Assembly (NCBI GenBank): GCA_028699175.1
Contig: JAQVVC010000047.1
Location: 1-5,877 of the forward strand
DNA: 5,877 nt
Direction of reading: 5' to 3'
From: Bacilli bacterium
Lineage (GTDB): Bacteria > Bacillota_I > Bacilli_A > RF39 > UBA660
The position numbers and the translations under genes are program-made. Every line of letters starts with the position of its first letter. The stretch's first letter is position 1. Below the pieces are notes generated by a model, which was not told the DNA's origin, did not search any database, and saw only the letters and a list, made by a program, of their open reading frames with translations. Of this stretch, positions 1 to 5,086 are shown one piece after another.

Positions 1-114
1 AGTAAAGTAGGCAAATGTTGTTCCTATTGTTATTAATAACAATAGAACTATAGGTATTATAAATTTTAGGATATTTCCTTTTTCAGTTATTTTATTTTTA
101 GTTTCTTTTTTCAT
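1..114 (-). CDS. Exported protein with SipW-type signal peptide (N-terminus only, cut by left window edge)
   Basis: The first 38 codons of a minus-strand gene are visible; the rest lies outside the window. The start is the ATG at 112-114, with a strong ribosome binding site (GGAGGT, 119-124) five bases upstream. The peptide has a charged N-region (MKKETKNKITEKGN), a hydrophobic core (about residues 18-30, rich in I, L and V) and then GTTFAYFT. An ending of the form GT-x-AYFT resembles SipW-dependent signal peptides, the class found on TasA and camelysin-like proteins and on many surface or fibre proteins of low-GC Gram-positives. I infer an exported or surface protein; its function cannot be known because the mature part is missing. 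It stands apart from the rest of the operon, with its own promoter at 134-162. It could also be an ordinary membrane-anchored protein. Confidence 0.6.
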   Translation of the reverse strand, partial: MKKETKNKITEKGNILKFIIPIVLLLLITIGTTFAYFT

Positions 115-133
115 ATTAACCTCCACTTTACAT

Positions 134-162
134 AGTCTAACTCTACCCATCTGGTGTGTCAA
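134..162 (-). promoter_or_regulatory. Sigma-A promoter of the exported-protein gene
   Basis: On the minus strand there is a perfect -35 box TTGACA (157-162), a 17-bp spacer and a -10 box TAGACT (134-139, 4 of 6 consensus bases). The expected transcription start is near 127, giving a leader of about a dozen bases that holds little more than the GGAGGT ribosome binding site. Four tandem 10-bp repeats begin three bases upstream of the -35 box. Confidence 0.6.
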
Positions 163-165
163 GAT

Positions 166-205
166 AGGATTATGTAAGATTGTGTAGGATTATGTAGGAT
201 TGTGT
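166..205 (-). repeat. Four tandem 10-bp direct repeats, ACAYAATCYT, upstream of a promoter
   Basis: Read on the minus strand, 205 down to 166 contains ACACAATCCT, ACATAATCCT, ACACAATCTT and ACATAATCCT back to back with no spacer. It is also a 20-bp unit repeated twice with one mismatch (186-205 and 166-185). The period is close to one DNA helical turn, so each unit shows the same face, and the array ends three bases before the -35 box of the promoter at 134-162. This layout suits a cooperatively binding activator, or a length-variable promoter element. The binding protein is unknown. Confidence 0.85.
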
Positions 206-237
206 TTAACTTATGATAATGTCTTAAGTGTTAACTT

Positions 238-253
238 TTGAAAACGTCTTCAA
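238..253. promoter_or_regulatory. cre-like palindrome (possible CcpA site)
   Basis: The 16 bases TTGAAAACGTCTTCAA match the B. subtilis catabolite-responsive element consensus WTGNAANCGNWNNCAW at every constrained position except one (C at 248 where A or T is expected). It lies in a larger imperfect dyad, 236-255, with 7-bp arms TTTTGAA and TTCAAAA. It sits about 75 bp upstream of the -35 box of the minus-strand exported-protein gene. AT-rich palindromes arise by chance and no ccpA gene is visible here, so the assignment is tentative. Confidence 0.35.
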
Positions 254-387
254 AATAATATCCAATATATCACGAGGTGATTTATATAAGAAAGGTAAAA
301 TTAAGAATGAATCAATTAGTTGATTATAAAGGAGATACTGATAATAAATATTGTATTATAATGTTACTTTTTACTAATAGTAATATA

Positions 388-419
388 TGTTAGTGTTTAT
401 TATTAAAAAACACTTAACA
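388..419. repeat. Imperfect inverted repeat in the intergenic region
   Basis: TGTTAGTGTTT (388-398) pairs with AAACACTTAACA (408-419), with one bulged base and a 9-base loop. No T-run follows on either strand, so it is not a normal intrinsic terminator. Its role is unknown. Confidence 0.5.
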
Positions 420-448
420 TTAGCAGTTTCTAAAATATTTATACAATT

Positions 449-494
449 AAAAAGAAGAATAGGAATGTCTTTTATTGTAATTCCTATTCTTCTT
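449..494 (-). terminator. rpmE intrinsic terminator
   Basis: AAGAAGAATAGGAAT (452-466) and ATTCCTATTCTTCTT (480-494) form a perfect 15-bp stem with a 13-base loop. On the minus strand the descending arm runs into a U-run (449-453), about 30 bases beyond the rpmE stop codon. No T-run follows on the plus strand, so it works in the rpmE direction. The stem is AT-rich but unusually long and unbroken. Confidence 0.8.
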
Positions 495-523
495 GGTAAA
501 ATAGCAAGTTAGAACGTAACCTT

Positions 524-727
524 CTAGTCTTTGATATTATATTTTTTATTAAATTTTTCTACTGCCCCAGTTTTTTTATGTGCTCCAGCTTTATTAGTAT
601 AAAAAGGATGACATAAATTACATGTTTCTATAGTATGTTCTTCTTTATTAGATAAAGTTTCAAATGAAGCCCCACATGAACATTTTATAGTACATTTTTT
701 CATTTCTTGATGGATGCCTTTTTTCAT
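524..727 (-). CDS. rpmE: 50S ribosomal protein L31 (zinc-binding form)
   Basis: This encodes a 67-residue L31, a small protein of the large ribosomal subunit near the subunit interface. The usual family length is 65-70 residues. The start MKKGIHQ, the block ETCNLCHPFYT and the C-terminal VEKFNKKY are typical. Cys16, Cys18, Cys36 and Cys39 form the CxC...CxxC zinc ribbon of the zinc-containing (C+) type, as in B. subtilis RpmE rather than the zinc-free YtiA. An additional Cys12 is present. In B. subtilis the zinc form is displaced from ribosomes by the zinc-free paralogue during zinc starvation; no paralogue is visible here. The start at 725-727 is fixed by AAGGAG (735-740). The stop is TAG. 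It has its own promoter, a leader hairpin and a terminator, and so looks monocistronic, though read-through from murA is possible. Confidence 0.97.
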   Translation of the reverse strand: MKKGIHQEMKKCTIKCSCGASFETLSNKEEHTIETCNLCHPFYTNKAGAHKKTGAVEKFNKKYNIKD

Positions 728-743
728 TATTATTCTCCTTCCG

Positions 744-766
744 CCATAGCTTTTATAAAGCTATAG
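744..766 (-). promoter_or_regulatory. Hairpin in the rpmE leader (possible L31 autoregulatory leader)
   Basis: ATAGCTTT (746-753) and AAAGCTAT (757-764) are perfect inverted repeats around a 3-base loop; one G-U and one C-G pair extend the stem to 744-766. It lies in the roughly 48-base rpmE leader, with its descending arm four bases before the AAGGAG ribosome binding site. Ribosomal-protein leaders that bind L31 have been described in several bacterial groups including Firmicutes; membership here is inferred from position and shape only. Confidence 0.45.
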
Positions 767-781
767 AAATTCGCTTTGTTT

Positions 782-790
782 ATTATACCA
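782..790 (-). promoter_or_regulatory. Extended -10 promoter of rpmE
   Basis: On the minus strand TGGTATAAT (782-790) is a perfect TATAAT with the upstream TG of an extended -10 element. The -35 position (about 805-810, ATACCA) is poor, which extended -10 promoters tolerate. The start of transcription would be near 775. The -10 and -35 positions lie on the two arms of the palindrome at 785-810. Confidence 0.6.
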
Positions 791-817
791 TAAAATTAAT
801 ATTATGGTATTTTTTTT
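785..817 (+). terminator. Hairpin with T-run on the plus strand, between murA and rpmE
   Basis: ATACCATAA (785-793) and TTATGGTAT (802-810) form a 9-bp stem with an 8-base loop. An unbroken T-run (810-817) follows on the plus strand. On the minus strand, the direction of murA and rpmE, the hairpin is preceded by the A-run and followed by AATAAAC, so it is a poor terminator for murA. It may stop antisense transcription, or be an operator overlapping the rpmE promoter. Confidence 0.45.
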
Positions 818-819
818 AA

Positions 820-2073
820 TTATTCTTCCATAATTTTAACGCTAGCACCTACTTGGGATAACTTTTCAACAATATTTTCATATCCTCTTAGGATATGTTC
901 AATATTTGATATAACAGTAGTGCCTTCTGCTATCATTCCTGCTACTAACATAGCAGCACCAGCTCTTAAATCTGTCGCAACTACATTTCGTCCTTTTAAT
1001 GGCGTTTTACCTGTAATTATAGCACTTCGATCAAATAGTTTAATTTTCGCCCCCATCGCATTTAAATGTTTAATATGACGCATTCTGTTTTCATAAATAT
1101 TTTCTTCGAAGAATGATTCACCTTCACACTGCGTTAACAATGCACTCATTGGCTGACCTAAATCTGTAGGGAAACCTGGATATACTAAAGTCTTAACATT
1201 GACAGCTTTTAAATTTTTTACTTTATTTATATTGATTGTTGATCCTTTTATTTCAAGATCACATCCAGCTTCTTTAAGTTTAGTAATAACTGAACCTAAA
1301 TGCTCTTTAACAATCCCTTCAATAACTAAATTTTTACCTAATAATGATCCAATCATTAAATAGGTTCCAGCTTCAATTCGATCAGGTATTACTTCTACTA
1401 TTCCATCGCCTAGTTTATCGACACCTTCGATAGTTATTTCTCCTGTTCCAGCTCCATATATTTTAGCTCCCATTGAAGATAAAAATGAAGATACATTTAC
1501 TATTTCTGGTTCTTTAGCAGCATTATATATATGAGTAATTCCTTTAGCTTTAACTGCCGCTAACATTAAATTAATAGTTGCTCCAACACTAGCAATATCT
1601 AAAAAAATATCTGTTCCAACTAATTTTTTAGCTGTTATTTTATATTTATTATCTTCTATTTTAGTCGTTGCTCCCAATTTATTAAAACCATTGATATGTA
1701 AATCAATTGGTCTTGCCCCTATTGAACAACCTCCAGGATATGATATTTCTGAGTGTTTATACTTAGAAAGTAGTGCTCCCATAAAATAATATGAGGCTCT
1801 TAATTTTGTGGCATGTTCTTCTGGTATTTCTGCATTTATTGAATTGGTACTGTCAATATATAGAGTTTCATTTTCAAATTTTACCTTTACTTTTAATATT
1901 TTGAGCATATCAATTAAACGATGAACATCGCTAATATTAGGAACATTATATATTGTGCATTTACCATCACTTAAAATGGTGGCGGGAATCAAAGCTACTA
2001 TACTATTTTTAGCTCCGCTTATTTTTATCGTTCCGGTTAACTCACGTTTTCCTTCGATAATTAATTTTTTCAT
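820..2073 (-). CDS. murA: UDP-N-acetylglucosamine 1-carboxyvinyltransferase
   Basis: This cytoplasmic enzyme transfers enolpyruvate from phosphoenolpyruvate to UDP-GlcNAc, the first committed step of peptidoglycan synthesis. At 417 residues it is full length. Visible landmarks are ISGAKNS with Lys22 and Asn23, the catalytic loop PGGCSIGARPIDLH with Cys116 (the residue alkylated by fosfomycin in the family), YPGFPTD with the catalytic Asp304, and the C-terminal ILRGYEN with Arg396. The protein repeats the inside-out alpha/beta fold of EPSP-synthase relatives. FPTDLGQP and the rpmE neighbourhood point to the Firmicutes second copy (MurAB/MurZ type), although whether this genome has another copy is unknown. 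The start at 2071-2073 has only a weak ribosome binding site (AGAAAGATGTGA). It has its own promoter. The stop is TAA. Confidence 0.97.
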   Translation of the reverse strand: MKKLIIEGKRELTGTIKISGAKNSIVALIPATILSDGKCTIYNVPNISDVHRLIDMLKILKVKVKFENETLYIDSTNSINAEIPEEHATKLRASYYFMGALLSKYKHSEISYPGGCSIGARPIDLHINGFNKLGATTKIEDNKYKITAKKLVGTDIFLDIASVGATINLMLAAVKAKGITHIYNAAKEPEIVNVSSFLSSMGAKIYGAGTGEITIEGVDKLGDGIVEVIPDRIEAGTYLMIGSLLGKNLVIEGIVKEHLGSVITKLKEAGCDLEIKGSTININKVKNLKAVNVKTLVYPGFPTDLGQPMSALLTQCEGESFFEENIYENRMRHIKHLNAMGAKIKLFDRSAIITGKTPLKGRNVVATDLRAGAAMLVAGMIAEGTTVISNIEHILRGYENIVEKLSQVGASVKIMEE

Positions 2074-2107
2074 TTATTCACATCTTTCTTAATGCCTCTA
2101 TAAATTT

Positions 2108-2136
2108 AATATATATATTATTATTTAGATTGTCAA
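2108..2136 (-). promoter_or_regulatory. Sigma-A promoter of murA
   Basis: A perfect TTGACA (2131-2136), a 17-bp spacer and TATATT (2108-2113, 5 of 6 consensus bases) lie on the minus strand just upstream of murA, with an expected start near 2101 and a leader of about 28 bases. The TGA inside TTGACA is the stop codon of mntP, so promoter and coding end share bases. Confidence 0.75.
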
Positions 2137-2675
2137 TTAATTAATGAAATATATTCCTTTATCTTTACAATTGCTAAAGTAAATAATATAAATACCGCAA
2201 TATAAGGAGCTTTATTTTTAAATTTATTAGCACATAGTTCACCAATATATAAACCCACTAAACTAATTATACCGCTACATAAAGCAAAAATTGTAATAGA
2301 TAATAAGATATTGTTTGTAATAACAGATAAACCTAAACCAATAAAAAAACTATCAAAACTTACTCCAAGAGCAAATATAAAAATGGTAAATATATGATAA
2401 ATTAAAATTTGTTTATCTTCTTTTTTTTCGAAGAGAATTAATAATCCTACTATTAAAAATAATATAATTACAAAAATATCGGGATTAATATTTAAGTTAT
2501 AGATTATATTGGTACCAATAATAACTCCAAATAACGGCATTATAAAGTGCATTAATCCTATTATTACCGATATTTTTATTTTATCTATATTGCTGATTTT
2601 ATTAATCCCTATACTTAAAGATAAGGAAAAAGCATCCATACTTAAAGCTAAACCAATTGAAAATATACTTAACAT
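2133..2675 (-). CDS. mntP: MntP/YtaF-family membrane protein, probable manganese efflux pump
   Basis: This is a 180-residue, highly hydrophobic protein with about six membrane segments. It has the two-repeat plan of the MntP (DUF204) family: ALSMDAFSLSLSIG near the N-terminus (Asp14) and ALGVSFDSFFIGLGLS at about 102-117 (Asp108). These paired acidic residues within membrane segments correspond to those needed for manganese export in MntP. GLMHFIMPLFGVIIG (40-54) is a third family landmark. The length fits MntP (about 185). The sporulation protein YtaF shares the domain and cannot be excluded, but in B. subtilis mntP also lies near spoIIR, which favours MntP. GGTGAT (2678-2683) marks the start. 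It lies 19 bp behind spoIIR and is probably co-transcribed; that gap leaves no room for the manganese riboswitch that often precedes mntP. It ends in TGA. Confidence 0.8.
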   Translation of the reverse strand: MLSIFSIGLALSMDAFSLSLSIGINKISNIDKIKISVIIGLMHFIMPLFGVIIGTNIIYNLNINPDIFVIILFLIVGLLILFEKKEDKQILIYHIFTIFIFALGVSFDSFFIGLGLSVITNNILLSITIFALCSGIISLVGLYIGELCANKFKNKAPYIAVFILFTLAIVKIKEYISLIN

Positions 2676-2694
2676 ATATCACCAGTAAAGTATA

Positions 2695-3216
2695 TTATTT
2701 AAAACCGTTAATTATTCTTGATACATATAGTTGATATTCCACATCACTAGAAGTTGGATTTTCTTCAAGTAAACAAAGCGGAGGAAATAATACACACCAC
2801 CAATTATCACCATTACCTTGACCTAAAGTTATGACTAAAGATTCATACTCTCCTTCATTATAAATAATTCCTTTAAATATTTTTTTGGGAAAATAATTAA
2901 AACCGAATTTAACATCATAATCGATATCTTCTTTTCCTATAGCATTAGAGATTGTTTTATTAATATTAGGTAAATTTTCTTTTATTATTTCTTTAGTTTC
3001 ACTAATATCTTTAGCATTTTCTAGTAGTGTCACCAATTCCTTTTCAACAACGGTTTTTACTTTATTTTTAATAATAAAATCATTAACATTATTGCTATTA
3101 GCAATTACTCTGAATCTTAGAGAATTATCAGGAATTATAACTACTTCATTTGCTTGTGATTTTGAATAGACTAATAATGTTATTAATATAGCCAATATTA
3201 TTAATGCTTTTTTCAT
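2695..3216 (-). CDS. spoIIR: Stage II sporulation protein R
   Basis: SpoIIR is made in the forespore under sigma-F, is secreted into the intermembrane space and triggers the SpoIIGA protease that activates pro-sigma-E in the mother cell. This 173-residue protein has an N-terminal signal sequence (about residues 1-22), then the conserved LRFRVIANSNNVNDFIIKNKVK block (33-54) and the hallmark GDNWWCVLFPPLC (136-148) with its two cysteines. It is shorter than B. subtilis SpoIIR (about 220), mainly because it ends soon after the hallmark block, at GFK. The start at 3214-3216 is supported by the MKK signal peptide onset. Its ribosome binding site (AGAAAGG, 3229-3235) is distant (12 bases) and partly inside a hairpin. 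I saw no clear sigma-F promoter. The stop is TAA. Confidence 0.93.
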   Translation of the reverse strand: MKKALIILAILITLLVYSKSQANEVVIIPDNSLRFRVIANSNNVNDFIIKNKVKTVVEKELVTLLENAKDISETKEIIKENLPNINKTISNAIGKEDIDYDVKFGFNYFPKKIFKGIIYNEGEYESLVITLGQGNGDNWWCVLFPPLCLLEENPTSSDVEYQLYVSRIINGFK

Positions 3217-3218
3217 CT

Positions 3219-3256
3219 AAAAACACTACCTTTCTAAATAATAATGGGTAGTGTTT
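3219..3256 (-). terminator. Hairpin between prmC and spoIIR: terminator that also masks the spoIIR ribosome binding site
   Basis: AAACACTACC (3221-3230) and GGTAGTGTTT (3247-3256) form a perfect 10-bp stem with a 16-base loop. On the minus strand it starts seven bases after the prmC stop and runs into U5 (3219-3223) just before the spoIIR ATG (3216). An A-run precedes it, so the plus strand also reads as hairpin plus T-rich tract, which makes it bidirectional in form. The spoIIR AGAAAGG overlaps the loop and descending arm. It may end the rpoE-prfA-prmC transcript and limit spoIIR translation from read-through RNA. Confidence 0.6.
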
Positions 3257-3263
3257 ATTTTTT

Positions 3264-3992
3264 TTATTCACTTAATATAAATAAATATCGATCTTTTCCA
3301 GCTAAATCTTTTTCAATTTTAATTTTACTATTAGGAAAAAACTCTTTGGCAATGTTTTTTAATTCTTTACCTTTGGTTTCTTCTATCTCTAAAGCAATAA
3401 TAAATTTTTTATTTAAAAATTCTTTTCCTATTTCAAATATCTTTTTATAATATATTAAACCTGTCTCATCTGCATAAATAGCTATTTTAGGCTCATATTT
3501 TGTTCTAGGATCTATTTTATCTCCTAACTTAATATAAGGCGGATTACTTATTAAAACATCATAATTATTAATCATATTGTATTTAAAAACATCTTTTTGA
3601 ATAAAATTAATCTTAACTTTATTTATTTTAGCGTTCTTTTTAGCTAATGTTAATGCTTTTCTACTTATATCAATTGCCGTTATTTCCAATGATGGTATTT
3701 CTGATTTTATAATAATGCTAATACAACCAGAGCCAGTTCCTATTTCTAATAATGATCCTTTGTTTAAATTTAATTTATTTATATAATGTAATGTTTTTTC
3801 AACTAAAGTCTCAGTTTCAAATCTTGGTATTAAAACATTTTTATTAACACATATTTTTTTACCATAAAAATCAACATTCCCAATTAAATATTGAATTGGA
3901 TAATTATTTTTTAGTTTGTTTATAACTGAATTGATATCAACATATTTTCCTTTTAATAATTTTAAATCTTTTTCATTTAATTTATTTTTCAT
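3264..3992 (-). CDS. prmC: Release factor glutamine N5-methyltransferase PrmC
   Basis: PrmC uses S-adenosylmethionine to methylate the glutamine of the GGQ motif in peptide chain release factors, including the product of the gene just upstream. Landmarks are PIQYLIGNVDFYG (32-44), VLIPRFETETLVE (53-65), the SAM-binding loop LEIGTGSG (82-89), the acidic loop-2 residue in AIDIS (106-110), and the catalytic NPPY (150-153) followed by EPKIAIYADETGL. At 242 residues it is shorter than E. coli PrmC (277) or B. subtilis PrmC (about 288). The loss is in the N-terminal helical substrate-recognition domain, of which only about 38 residues precede the first conserved block. The start is real as far as can be seen, because a stop codon in this frame lies eight codons upstream with no other ATG. 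It overlaps prfA by 11 bp with no clear ribosome binding site, suggesting translational coupling. Confidence 0.95.
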   Translation of the reverse strand: MKNKLNEKDLKLLKGKYVDINSVINKLKNNYPIQYLIGNVDFYGKKICVNKNVLIPRFETETLVEKTLHYINKLNLNKGSLLEIGTGSGCISIIIKSEIPSLEITAIDISRKALTLAKKNAKINKVKINFIQKDVFKYNMINNYDVLISNPPYIKLGDKIDPRTKYEPKIAIYADETGLIYYKKIFEIGKEFLNKKFIIALEIEETKGKELKNIAKEFFPNSKIKIEKDLAGKDRYLFILSE

Positions 3993-5046
3993 TTTGATTT
4001 GCCATTTTTCTTTTTAGATCTTCAGTTATTAAAGCTTCGATAATTGGTTCAAGGCTGCCATTCATTATTCGATCTAATTCCATAATACTTAAATTAATAC
4101 GATGATCAGTTACTCTATTATTGGGATAATTATAAGTTCTAATTTTTTCTGAGCGATCTCCAGTTCCAATTTTGTTTTTTCGATCAGTATCACTAGCATT
4201 TTCTTTTTCCCTTAAAGCTAAATCATATAATTTTGCTTTTAATACTTTCATAGCTCGATCTTTGTTTTTAATTTGACTTCTTTCATTTTGACATGTTACA
4301 ACAATTCCACTAGGAATATGCGTTAATCTAACTGCCGAATCAGTGGTATTAACACCTTGACCACCTTTACCGCTACTTCGATAAACATCGACCCTTATAT
4401 CTTCTTGTTTGATATCTAATTCAACATCTTCAACTTCTGGCATAACAGCTACAGTTGCCGTTGAAGTATGTATTCTTCCTTGTGTTTCAGTTTCAGGAAC
4501 TCTTTGAACTCGGTGAGCCCCATTTTCAAATTTTAATTTAGAATATACATTATTACCTTTAATTAAAAATTCTATTTGCGTAAATCCACCACTAGAACCT
4601 TCTAGAGCATTATTTATTTCAATTTTCCAATTATTTAAATCTGCATATTTAGAATACATTCTAAATAAATCCCCAGCAAAAATATTGGCTTCATCACCGC
4701 CGGCTGCTCCTCTAATTTCCATAATAATATTTTTGCCATCATTTTCATCTTTAGGAACTAATAATATTTCTAAATCTTTAGTTATATTACCTAAATTTAA
4801 TTCTAATATTTCTATTTCTTTCTTAGCTATTTCTGCCATTTCAGAATCATTAATTAATAACTTTAGTTCTTCTATTTCGGTTTTTATTTTTTTAAATTCA
4901 CGATATTTAATAACGATATCTTCTAAATTGGTTTTTTCTTGATTTAATTTATTTAATTTAATATAATCGTTAATAATTTCCGGTTTTAATAATTCTGAAT
5001 TTAGTTCTTCATATTTTTTTTCGATAAATTCTAATCTATTTATCAT
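3982..5046 (-). CDS. prfA: Peptide chain release factor 1
   Basis: RF1 recognises UAA and UAG in the ribosomal A site and triggers release of the finished peptide. The 354 residues match the usual length. The N-terminal part (1-100) is helical coiled-coil. IRGAAGGDEANIFAGDLFRMY (111-131) follows. The stop-codon-reading PxT tripeptide is PET (184-186) in HRVQRVPETETQGRIHTSTATVAVMPE, which distinguishes it from RF2 (SPF). GGQ is at 228-230 in SSGKGGQGVNTTDSAVR, the glutamine being the target of PrmC. The C-terminal TGDRSEKIRTYNYPNNRVTDHRI block is intact. AGAAGGA (5053-5059) lies six bases before the ATG. Three of the complete genes here end in TAA and two in TAG, all RF1 codons or shared with RF2. 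It lies 40 bp behind rpoE, with no clear terminator in between. Confidence 0.98.
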   Translation of the reverse strand: MINRLEFIEKKYEELNSELLKPEIINDYIKLNKLNQEKTNLEDIVIKYREFKKIKTEIEELKLLINDSEMAEIAKKEIEILELNLGNITKDLEILLVPKDENDGKNIIMEIRGAAGGDEANIFAGDLFRMYSKYADLNNWKIEINNALEGSSGGFTQIEFLIKGNNVYSKLKFENGAHRVQRVPETETQGRIHTSTATVAVMPEVEDVELDIKQEDIRVDVYRSSGKGGQGVNTTDSAVRLTHIPSGIVVTCQNERSQIKNKDRAMKVLKAKLYDLALREKENASDTDRKNKIGTGDRSEKIRTYNYPNNRVTDHRINLSIMELDRIMNGSLEPIIEALITEDLKRKMANQNEK

Positions 5047-5071
5047 AACTTTTCCTTCTTTCTTTTTTAAT

Positions 5072-5077
5072 TATATA
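5072..5077 (-). promoter_or_regulatory. Isolated TATAAT between rpoE and prfA
   Basis: A TATAAT hexamer lies on the minus strand in the 40-bp gap between rpoE and prfA. No recognisable -35 box stands 16-18 bp upstream and there is no TG extension, so it is a weak or chance promoter. prfA is more likely read from the rpoE promoter. Confidence 0.2.
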
Positions 5078-5086
5078 AAGGATAAG

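Larger units (their letters stand above)
206..451. other. Gene-free stretch with several dyads
   Basis: Neither strand shows a convincing gene here. Apart from the cre-like palindrome, it holds a short dyad ATCAC-GAG-GTGAT (269-281) that includes a ribosome-binding-site-like GAGGTGAT without a usable nearby start codon, an AAAGGAGAT motif (328-336) also lacking a well-placed start, a small dyad TTACT-AAT-AGTAA (371-383), and a larger hairpin (388-398 with 408-419, one bulge). A plus-strand frame could encode 28 residues from ATG 307 to a TAG at 391-393, or 38 from GTG 277, but with poor signals. This could be regulatory DNA or a decayed gene. Confidence 0.5.

Noticed and set aside
166..205. 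CRISPR array or known LytTR, PhoP or DnaA box cluster
   Set aside because: Units are 10 bp with no spacers, so it is not CRISPR. The sequence does not match the GTTAAG-type LytTR repeats, the TTAACA-type PhoP boxes with 11-bp period, or TTATCCACA.
277..393. Small plus-strand frame, 28 codons from ATG 307 or 38 from GTG 277
   Set aside because: The only nearby AAAGG is 11 bases from the ATG, the GTG overlaps the purine-rich motif itself, and the peptide resembles nothing I know. Kept as a note under the gene-free stretch only.
2081..2092. Start-stop pair ATG-TGA just upstream of murA as a regulatory mini-reading frame
   Set aside because: It lies seven bases before the murA ATG, has only a poor ribosome binding site, and a single ATG-TGA is common in AT-rich leaders.
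2676..2694. Manganese riboswitch before mntP
   Set aside because: Only 19 bp separate spoIIR and mntP, too short for a yybP-ykoY riboswitch.
3244..3450. Plus-strand open frame of 68 codons
   Set aside because: It lies antisense to the conserved 3' end of prmC and to the prmC-spoIIR hairpin, with no ribosome binding site or recognisable product.
4685..4942. Plus-strand open frame of 85 codons
   Set aside because: It is antisense to the N-terminal half of prfA, whose protein is clearly conserved; low-complexity Ser/Ile content is typical of a shadow frame in AT-rich DNA.
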